Below, piece after piece: positions 56,187-64,000 of a stretch of DNA of 64,000 nucleotides. Numbering within the stretch: position 1 is the stretch's first letter; each line of letters starts with the position of its first letter. Origin of the DNA: Dryomyza anilis (taxonomy: Eukaryota > Arthropoda > Insecta > Diptera > Dryomyzidae); the NCBI GenBank assembly GCA_951804985.1, contig OX638133.1, forward strand, positions 36,729,963 to 36,793,962, written 5' to 3'. Made by a program: the position numbers and the translations under genes. The notes under the pieces were generated by a model. The model saw nothing but the letters and a program-made list of their open reading frames with translations. It was not told the origin of the DNA and did no database searches.

Positions 56187-58195
56187 ATCAGCGAAGTAGG
56201 ATGCGCTACGAAGTGTTTAGAAGCCATTCACACAGGAACTGCTTCGTGGCAGTGGCGTCAGCAGCCAGCTAGGTAACACACTAAGTCATGTTTTTAGTTT
56301 TATGTAAAATATTTAAATATACACGGATAGAACAGATTTGTTTAAATATTTTTGAATGTAATCAAAGAGTAATGCGCAATTTCCATACATGTATTAGGCA
56401 TAAAGTGTAAATACATTAAAATGCATAAATGCATTTAAGTATATGTTTGCTTGGAAGTTGATTATAATTATGTTTCAAAACAAACAGACAATTAAACAGG
56501 CTTCGGAAAGCTCGTTCAAGAGCACTCAAAAAGGCTCAAAACTAGCTCTCGCAACAATAAACGAGTGACACCATATTTATTCGGAACTGGAAACAAACTG
56601 AGCATCGCAGACAAATGCGCGCTTTGACCTTCGAGCGATGTTAAAACTGTCATAACTCTTTCAATATATACTCCACATGCAGAATGTTAGTATCAAAATC
56701 TTGTGTATCAAAAATGTCAAATGGGTATTCGTGTTTTTCCTGATTATCTGTCAAAAACATAAAACAAAAATTACGTATTTTTTATACAAAAGTAGACATG
56801 GAATAAAAAGCTTTCAAATGCTCTCATAAATCTTTTTACAGGCATAATATCTGAAATGTATTCTTTCTAACGGTGTCAAAAATGTCTGCATTAGTTTGAC
56901 ACACCTCATTTTTAAGTGATGAGAAAAGTACGAAAATTGCAAAATAATTTTACTAAATTTTGTTACTTTAATATGTCAGTTTTGCCTTTTCTATCATTAT
57001 AGTTGACAAAACTGGCTCATATTTGGTATGGTGGTTAAGAATTGTGATATGTACCATAGTACCTAATATTATCAGAATATCTCTTACGATGGTCAAGTTA
57101 TAAAGTTTAAAAAGAATTGTAGGCGTGGCAGTAGACCAATCACGCACTTATTAAGAATGGTCATGTGCAATTACAGTATGTATCTATATACCAATTATAA
57201 ACAAAATGTCTCATTCCAAAGTAATAGTCGTTTTACCATTTTAATTATATGACAGGTGGGCGTGGCAATGGACCAATCTTGATAATTTTTAAATTGAAAT
57301 CTATTCATAGAACATGTAAGCTTAGTGTAACGTTTCATTAAGATTGGAGCAAACTGTATTTACGGTGAGCTAGAATTGACTTCTGTCCCACAATGCATAC
57401 TTTATGTTCTATATTTAGTAATACATGCGTAATATTGAATAATAAAAAAAACTGTTTCAAACGAAATAATTTAAAGATAGAGCAACTCCGATCAGCTCGG
57501 AATGTAAGAGCTCTGTACATTTCGAGCGCTCCATTCAAAAGTAGCTCGAGCAGCGAGTACAATACTACATGCTCAGCTCGGTTGGACGATTGAAGTTCTG
57601 ATAGTTCGTGTTTCTCACTTAACAGCAGCGAGTTAACGACTGTTGCGCGGCTCGAACACATGGACACTGAAACTTTGTTTATGTCACAAATACATACGAG
57701 CGCGCTCTGTTTGCGAGCGCCCAATTCCGAAGTCTGAAATTAAAATTAATTTTTATAGAAATATGATTGAATATGGTTGTGGAAAGATGAAGTCAATTAT
57801 TATTATATTACTTATAAGTGGTTTTAGTGAAAAGCAATAGGTAAATGCTTGTATTGCCTTTGTTACGGTAGAAATGATTTACTAAGATTGCACTTTTAGT
57901 TATGCTTGGCATTCTTACCGACTTGTAAGTTGTGCCAACATCATGCCCTGCAACATGTATGTTACCACAAAGTCATACTTACTGACTAGGAGGTTGCCAC
58001 AACCGTTATTTAAGCGAAAACAACAATATTTTCTTTGTAAACATATTTATATTTAGAACGTTCGAATTCATGTGTGCTTTTGAATATATTAATGTTCGGA
58101 TGCACATATTACACATGTTTGGATACGTATACTAATAATTATGTTTCTGCAAGAACATGTACCATTTTTTAGACAAGTAATATAATGTTTATATA
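56187..58195. other. Mixed relic DNA
   Basis: Contains two GAGCTC/GCTCGAG-rich patches (56500-56640, 57480-57730), two GTGGGCGTGGCAATGGACCA-type words (57123 and 57256) that look like the inside of an old fly transposon, and GAGGTTGCCACAACC near 57990. The overlapping frames at 57338-57724 (minus) and 57393-57840 (plus) have no recognised domains, and I do not call them genes. Confidence 0.35.
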
Positions 58196-58318
58196 AAAGT
58201 GTCAAACTCTTATGGGCATTTCCATAAAAACGCCAACTTCGACCGAAGAATTCAAAATGATAAAATCTTTGATATAACAGTTGATTTGGAATGTTAAATA
58301 TGTGAATCTAAATATAAT
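58196..58318 (+). mobile_element. Relic repeat Y, copy 2
   Basis: Matches 22015-22130 in the same orientation (ATGGGCATTTCCA, CGACCGAA-AATTCAAAATG, GTGAATCTAAATAT). SINE S copy 4 inserted directly after it. Confidence 0.55.
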
Positions 58319-58327
58319 AATAATAAT

Positions 58328-58625
58328 AGTTTGGCACTACAGTCCTATAAGGACTTGGGCCGAGCTCTCTCACCATTTTGAGCTGTGCGTGTTATATTTG
58401 TACTCAAAGTGGTGGCGCCTACAGTTTATTGCCGAATCCGAACGGCGGGTGAGAGCTTTTCATAGGCAATGTTTTACTCTCGTAGGTTTGCCATTTACTG
58501 CCGAGAGGTAGCGCGGTATAGTAAAATATTTCTATGAAAAGATGTTCTTAGCCCCAGTGCAGGCTTGAACCGGGGACCTTTCGGCTCGCAGTCCAACGCA
58601 CTAACCACTGAGCTACTGCGGCTAC
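58328..58625 (-). mobile_element. SINE family S, copy 4 (full length)
   Basis: Complete reversed copy with intact A box (GTAGCTCAGTGGTTAG on minus) and B box GGTTCAAGCC. The left end is an AATAATAATAATAGT tail, so the family ends in TTA/ATT-type repeats. Confidence 0.9.
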
Positions 58626-60352
58626 CTTTGTTTAACTAAATTGCTATAAATGTTATAACAAATAAACTCGTTTTAAAAATGTATAAATTTAGTAACTATT
58701 TGAAGAACTTCCTAACGGGGACCTAGTTAGCACGCTAAACGAAAAGAGGTGCACATTGCATGTCATGCAATAACCTAAAAAAAAAACTGTATACGAAGCA
58801 CTACTAAAGTGAGCTTAGGTTAAGTGAGACGAGATAGAAAAGTTGTTGTTGTAGCATTTTTTTTTTGTGTGTTTTTAGTAATGCATTTTGTGCCCGTGTG
58901 ACGTATGGGTTACTTGACTGATACTGAGGTTTCCTGGCGTGATTTTTGCCATTAATTTATCAATCAATGTCGGTGGAACATAGTGCATCAACTATTTTTA
59001 GATGCAGATTAGATGCATTTAAAATTTCAATTTATTATTTCTAGAAAATAAGAAATTTTATTATTTAAAATTTCATATAAATCATAAATCAAACTGACTT
59101 TAATGTTACATTTAGTCGCCCACATTTCCCTCAAGATTATGTATCTACGGTTTTGTTTTTGCCGATATATCCAGATTTTTTTTTATCATTACTTTGTCTC
59201 ATTTAAACATCTTGACAACAGCAAAAACTGGAGCAGCATCAGCGGATTGTCAACATGTTGTTGACGCCGCTGTCAATGCCGTTACCGTTGCCGTTGCTCT
59301 TATCAGCAATGTCGTGATCAATATGCGCGAATACAACCGGCACCAACAACACCTAAGACAACCAACATAACTCAAGTTGCTTCGTGTTGAAATTGATTTC
59401 TCTCGTGAGTTGTGCGCATTTATTTCAATTTTTTTTTCAGTCTGTATTTTTTTTTTTTTGGCTTCCATTTGATGCGTAAATCTTTTTCATAGCTGGAAAA
59501 CGGAAGTGAGTGCTTGTGTGTATTGCGCCATTTTCTATTTTTCTGCTTGTGTTACCACAATTATGGTTGGTGTTTTGTTGCCATTGTTTATTGGGTTTTG
59601 CAGACAAAAGTTGTCGTTTGTTTTCATAGAATTCGCTGAGAATTCACTAAATATTCCAACAATAAAGTGTAATCATTCGCGAATGATGTTATCACGCAGC
59701 TAATAATTTATTCTTTAAAAATTGATTGCTTCAAATAAGTTTTCTATATTATTGCAGATAATTGAGTCGTTCTATTTCAATATTTTAGAAGTTTGGAATT
59801 CCAGGTTATTTCGAAATTCGATTCGAAATGATTTAATAATTTCAGAAAGTATTTTAAAATATGTTTCTATCAAATAAATAAAATGTTCATCAATAAACAC
59901 GACATGAATAAACATGAATCACCATACTACTTATGTAGGTCATTTATTTGAACTGCGTACTCATTTTTTTTTTCAATACGTAACATTTTTAAGATAATTT
60001 CAATCGAAATTTTAGGCCCTTTTTAGCAAATTTTTAGAAAAATATCTGCTCTGTCCATAACATTTTCCAGCCTTCCTAAGCTTTGCTAAATTTTCGTAAT
60101 TTAGAATATCCTAAATTTTGTATCCTAATCTTTGTAATATCTACTAAATTTTCATCTATTTTCCACTCATTTCAATATTATGCTAAACTTTCACATTTTT
60201 ATTATTTTTACACTTTATTATTATTTTCAGTATTTTCCTATACTTAACTATGTTATTGTTACAGTTTTTATTTTCATACACACATATTTATGTTCCATAT
60301 ATCAACACAAAAAAATGTTTTTCTAATGAATTAGTTTAACATTTTTTTTTGT
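58626..60352. other. Non-coding stretch, in part unique-looking
   Basis: 59200-59480 is mixed-composition DNA with GTTGCC/GCAGC-type triplets. 59860-59945 resembles 63127-63215. The remainder is AT-rich. No gene. Confidence 0.35.
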
Positions 60353-60938
60353 ATTGGGGCCATTCCACAACAAATCGACCAGCGGTTGGAATTCACCTTC
60401 TTCGATTTCAAAGAAATCGTTTTGAAGGTAATAGAACAGGCTTTAAGAAAAATTAAGTTGTAAATTCTAAACTTTAACATGTGGCCCGTGGAAATATCCT
60501 TGCATTTCAAAATTGACTCTTTTAAAAATGCTGAAAAAAAACGTTTATTTAATATAAATATTCATGCCAAAATTCAAGACGATATTCTGATAGCATCATA
60601 TTTTAAAAATTAATTTCATAATTTTTTTCAAATTTTTTGTATTGAAAAAAAAAATTTTTTTTTCAAAAATATAATTTGCAATAATTTTTAAATGTATTTA
60701 TAACTTTGATTTCGAAAATTACGTTTTTGAGATATATATCATTTTTCGAAAAATGTAAAAAGAATACCCCAAAATCAATATCTTAAAAACTAGAGTCAAT
60801 ATAATAAAATTGGCACCATTTTAGAAATCAGAGTTAGAAATAAATTCATGAATTATTGCAACTTTTACTGACGAAAAAAAAAAAATTTTTTTTAATGCAA
60901 AAAATAAATAAAACTTTAAAAAAATATTTTTCTAAATA
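60353..60938 (-). mobile_element. Dispersed repeat X, copy 3, inverted
   Basis: Starts at the left with GGCCATTCCACAACAAATCG, the reverse of the X end word, and continues with TTTTTGAGATATATATC, ATTTTAGAAATCAGAGTT and related words. MITE V copy 3 cuts it on the right. Confidence 0.6.
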
Positions 60939-60939
60939 G

Positions 60940-61217
60940 TCAATGTTCCCGATCATAGCTACATTATTTGTTCCTCATAACTAAATTAGCATTATGCAAT
61001 GATCGAGATTTAATGAGAGAAACCCTATTATGCTCGGGCTCTGACATGACAATTGTTGGGTAAATAATAAAATGGTGAATTGCCCGATCAGTACATAATC
61101 ATGGCCTGAGGTCAATACATGATCAGAACACTGCGTTACAAGGACATTATGGGCCTCGTCATATCCCGATCATCTAAAATAATGACATGATCACTTTGGT
61201 AAAATTTCTACTAGGGA
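60940..61217 (-). mobile_element. MITE V, copy 3, truncated
   Basis: Inverted relative to the dimer at 22751-23596. It retains the intact TIR end TCCCTAGTAGAAATTTTACC (right, on minus) and stops at CAATGTTCCCGATCATAGC, losing about 110 bp of the other end. Confidence 0.75.
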
Positions 61218-61399
61218 ACATATGTAAAAATCTAATTTTTAAGAAAATAAGGGTGTGAGTGAGTTCAACTAAATTGCTGATTAAACTAAATTTTGCCGGC
61301 AATGTAGTGTTTGGAACATTTTCTTAGGGAACATTTCCCATAATGCTATTTCAAGGTATATTTCCTTTTTATTCCAAATATTTCTACCATGTTATAATA
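61218..61399. other. AT-rich spacer
   Basis: Nothing recognisable. Confidence 0.35.
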
Positions 61400-61930
61400 T
61401 TTTATACTCGATTATCTTTATTTGACAATTTTATGATATATAAGAATAAATGTCAGTTTTCAAAACTGCTTTTATAAATTTTCGGACCGCTTCCAAATAT
61501 TTTCATTTGGATATTTTTAAAAATAAAAATAATAAATTAGTTATATTTTTCCAATATGTTCGAATCGGTTCATATTTATTTTGTAATTGTATGACTATCT
61601 AAGAATAAATATAGGTAATTAAACATTTACAACCTGCTTTTTGAAAAATTTCGAATGCATCCAATTATTTTTCAATTTGTCCGAATCGGTTTTTTTAATT
61701 TTCTATTTAAAAATTTGTGATATTTTCCCAATATAACCGACTCGAACTTTATATTTTGGCAATTTTATACTACATAAAAATACATGACAATTACTATGTT
61801 TTTATTTTTTCGAAAATTTTCGACTGATTTTAAATATTTTCGAATTTATCAGAGTCGGATTTAATACATTATTTCGGTAAACTATTCGTGTTAAATATTT
61901 AAAATATTACGATTTTTTATCATTTTATTA
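61400..61930 (+). repeat. Degenerate tandem repeat, about 165-bp unit
   Basis: Three diverged units can be seen from recurring words: CAATTTTATGATATATAAGA / GTATGACTATCTAAGAATAAA / CAATTTTATACTACATAAAA, each followed by a TTTCGA...CCGAATCGG-type word. The LINE at 61935 begins inside it, and similar words (CGAATTTTTACAATATTTCC) resume at about 63065. Confidence 0.55.
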
Positions 61931-61934
61931 TTAT

Positions 61935-62872
61935 TGGAACTGCGACCGCATCCCGGAGGAAACCAATCATACCGCCGCAAAGTTCGCTTTCCCGACTAGG
62001 GAGAAATGGGACAACGGCCAAGTATTGTCTAGCAATCCGGGGATCCACCTCTACACTGACAGATCAAAATTAAACGGTCACACTAGAGCGGGCTTTTTCT
62101 GTGAAGCCTTTTCTGCAAAAGAAAGCCTTCGTCTGCATGACCACAACACCGTCTTTCAGTCGGAAGTAGTGGCTATAACAGAAGGGGCAAAATTTATACA
62201 AAGCACTCACTGTGTAGACAAGTGTATTAAAATTTTCTCAGACAACCAAGCTGCCATTAGAGCTTTATCCACGGACAAGGTGAAATCCAGAGCGGTTCTA
62301 GAATGTAAAGAGGCCCTTGCTGATCTCTTACTTGTTAACACTGTGGACATTATCTGGGTCCCAGGACACTGTAACATTGAGGGGAACGAAATAGCCGACG
62401 AATTGGCGAGAAATGGATCAGAAATGGACACAATCTCAGTCATAACCGGCAGACCTTTCCAATTTCTAAAAAACGAGATGAGCTCATGGGCTTATTGACT
62501 TCACAAAAAATCATGGGAAGAATCGAGCGAGGGCCAAGCAACTAAATGGCTATGGGGCCCCCCGAACAAATCCAAAACAAACAAAATTCTAACGCTTAAT
62601 AAAAAGGAGTTAAAACAATACAAGGGCAACCTCACGGGCCATAATGAGCTAAGAGGTCATCTTTTCAAATTGGGAAGAGTCGACTCTTACTTCTGCAAGG
62701 CCTGTGAGGAAGAGACAGAGACGCTTGAACACTACTTGTGTCACTGCCCGGCATTTGCCAGACTTAGATTCATCCACTTCGGAGCTCCGCTTATTTCATC
62801 ATTGAAACAACTGGGAAGCTTGGACTGGAAAGTACTAAGAAAATTCCAAACTCTAAACTCCACTGAGTAGCA
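61935..62872 (+). pseudogene. LINE ORF2 C-terminus: RNase H and zinc knuckle, one stop
   Basis: One reading frame runs from 61935 to the stop at 62868-62870, interrupted only by a TGA at 62496-62498. RNase H motifs: LYTDRSK (first Asp; usual Gly after it is Arg), FQSEVVAI (Glu), FSDNQAAIRAL (second Asp), WVPGHCNIEGNEIADELA (final Asp), so all four catalytic acidic positions remain. After the stop: FCKACEEETETLEHYLCHCP, a C-x2-C-...-H-x4-C type knuckle with HxxxxCHC as in LINE ORF2 C-termini. The enzyme removes RNA from RNA-DNA hybrids during retrotransposition. Dead copy: truncated, with a stop. Confidence 0.9.
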
Positions 62873-63011
62873 TAACAGCTACAACATATTACAGACGACT
62901 CATGTTCCGAGGGGTCACAACGGGCCTACTTTATGGCCTAGGTGTACTATGTGCGATGCACAGAGGGGTTTTTCCCCCCTCCTTCAATCATCAATCAATC
63001 AATCAATCAAC
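62871..63011 (+). repeat. LINE 3' UTR and CAAT-repeat tail
   Basis: About 115 bp including GGGCCTACTTTATGGCCTAGG, then TTTTTCCCCCCTCC and TCAATCATCAATCAATCAAT. The short tandem tail replaces poly(A), as in several insect LINEs. Confidence 0.75.
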
Positions 63012-63285
63012 CATGATTTATTGCTACTTAAAAAATAGTGATAATGCCGAATATATACAACTTTTCGAATTTTTACAATATTTCCGACTCGTGTTTTTCC
63101 AAATAGGTGGGGGGGGGGGGTGGTGTAATTTAAAATATGTTTCTACCAAATGTACAGGAATAAACACGATAAGATGGACATAATTGAAAATCACCATACT
63201 ATGTAGGTCATTTAAAGCGATGACATGAAATAATCTACTTCATAGAAAAATGCAGTAAATATAAAAGCATTATATAATATAATAA
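63012..63285. other. Spacer with a 12-G run
   Basis: A run of twelve G at 63109-63120 stands out in this AT-rich DNA. 63127-63215 resembles 59860-59945. Confidence 0.5.
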
Positions 63286-63582
63286 TAGTTTGGCACTATA
63301 GTTTTATAAGAACTTAGGCCAAGTCTCTCGCCATTTTGAGCTGTGCGTGTTATATATGTACTCAAATTGGTGAGACCTACAGTTATTTGCCGAATCCGAA
63401 CGGCGGGAAGAGCTTTTCATAGGCGATGGTTTTACTCTCGTAGGTTTGTCATTTACTGCCGAGAGGTAGCGCGGTATAGAAAAATGTTTCTATGAAAAGA
63501 TGTTGTTAGCCCCAGTCCAGGCTTGAACCGGGGACCTTTCGGCTCGCAGTCAAACGCAGTAACCACTGAGCCACCGCAGCTA
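63286..63582 (-). mobile_element. SINE family S, copy 5 (full length)
   Basis: Complete reversed copy. A box GTGGCTCAGTGGTTA and B box GGTTCAAGCC on minus; a small deletion in the body (CGGCGGGAAGAGC, lacking GTGA). The left tail is TATAATATAATAATAGT. Confidence 0.85.
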
Positions 63583-63765
63583 ATATACCGATTTTTATTT
63601 CATGTATTAATTAATTGCATAGAAATGCCATAAACATACAATTTCTATACCTACAATGTTTTTCTAAAATCCAGTATATAAATGCATCTGATAACAGATT
63701 AATTACATTTGAATGTAAGACTACTACAAATACAATTATTTCATAGGCATTTTTAATTAATTATA
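63583..63765. other. AT-rich spacer
   Basis: Nothing recognisable. Confidence 0.35.
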
Positions 63766-64000
63766 CCCTACACCTATGAGGTACAGGGTATATTAACTTT
63801 GTGCATATATTGTAACGCCCCTTAGGAGGCGTGTCCGGTATGGAAAAGTATATATATTCTTGATCAGCATCACTACCCGAGTCCGTTTAGCCATGTCCGT
63901 CTGTCTGTCCGTCTTGCTGTCTTGCTGTCCGAATACAGAATAACTTGAGAAATACTGATCAGAATGCGATGAAATTTCGTCTCAATATATTTTATCCAAA
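63766..64000 (-). mobile_element. mini-me-like element, second subfamily, copy 2, runs off window
   Basis: Reversed 3' part: TACCCTACACCTATGAGGTA, CGCCCCTTAGGAGGCGTGTC, TTGATCAGCATCACTACCCG, a short GTCTGTCCGTCTTGCTGTC array, and body. Matches the copy at 14770-15570, but with a much shorter GACGGACAGCAA array. The 5' part lies beyond 64000. Confidence 0.8.

Larger units (their letters stand above)
61935..63011 (+). mobile_element. 5'-truncated LINE, 3' end with RNase H
   Basis: Starts abruptly in coding sequence at about 61935, carries the C-terminus of ORF2, a short 3' UTR and a tail of four or so CAAT units (62986-63011). Abrupt 5' truncation is the normal outcome of target-primed reverse transcription. 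A C-terminal RNase H places it in the I/R1/Loa/Outcast-type group of non-LTR elements. Target duplication not resolved. Confidence 0.85.

Noticed and set aside
57338..57724. 128-codon minus-strand open frame, overlapped by frames on the plus strand
   Set aside because: No recognisable domain, rich in GAGCTC-type words, open on both strands; no splice or promoter evidence.

Overview
The window is a gene-poor, very AT-rich stretch of a eukaryotic nuclear genome. It most likely comes from a higher fly (Diptera, Brachycera; a calyptrate-like genome is my guess, the species is not determinable). The main pointers are many copies of mini-me/DINE-1-like elements carrying a GTCT/GTCC microsatellite (a family described from dipterans), non-autonomous Helitrons, tRNA-derived SINEs, RNase H-bearing LINE fragments and heptanucleotide satellite DNA. 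I found no intact host protein-coding gene, no rRNA, no functional tRNA and no CRISPR. Nearly all long open frames are by-products of tandem repeats. The only convincing protein homology belongs to transposable elements: an endonuclease fragment at 1-95 (minus), a mariner-type transposase relic at 37960-38150 (plus), and an RNase H plus zinc-knuckle C-terminus of a LINE at 61935-62870 (plus).

Layout. 0-9 kb: Helitron copies A (85-867) and B (5675-6676), mini-me copy 1 (1521-2250), a truncated SINE, and a dimeric repeat at 6725-7145. 9-17 kb: a TA-flanked MITE, a TTAA-flanked MITE (12198-12746), a repeat at 13083-14545 with another element nested in it, and a second mini-me subfamily (14770-15570). 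17-22 kb: three SINE families, two of them nested in a MITE, a GC-richer unique segment (19540-20600), and Helitron C, the best-delimited copy (20695-21460, minus). 22-33 kb: a tandem MITE dimer, an element with 9-bp target duplications enclosing a foldback element (25313-25980), two mini-me copies back to back, a solo LTR nested in another repeat (29090-29632), and a clean foldback element (about 31988-32332). 33-46 kb: MITEs, a mini-me copy interrupted by a 937-bp element with a perfect 9-bp duplication (36077-37013), a 1.47-kb double-TIR element with the transposase relic, and a run of long inverted repeats at 41784-42014, 42209-43211 and 44516-45330. 46-55 kb: a truncated mini-me, T-rich DNA, then about 6.7 kb of heptamer satellite (ACATTTA and ACATTTT units in alternating blocks) ending beside a Helitron-like 5' end. 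55-64 kb: an LTR-like segment, relic repeats, SINEs, a degenerate tandem repeat hit by a 5'-truncated LINE, and a mini-me copy running off the end.

The sequence elements work together mainly as a nested record of transposition. Orders of insertion can be read directly: element F into mini-me, solo LTR into repeat X, SINEs into MITE H, foldback W into element K. The items most worth follow-up are the tandem long-hairpin element at 42209-43211 (possible hairpin-RNA/siRNA source, though a foldback transposon is the simpler reading), the 815-bp inverted repeat at 44516-45330, the block-structured heptamer satellite and its apparent origin inside a Helitron framework, and several repeat families I could not name. 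Family letters (A-D, F, G, H, I, J, K, P, S, T, U, V, W, X, Y, Z) are local labels used only here.
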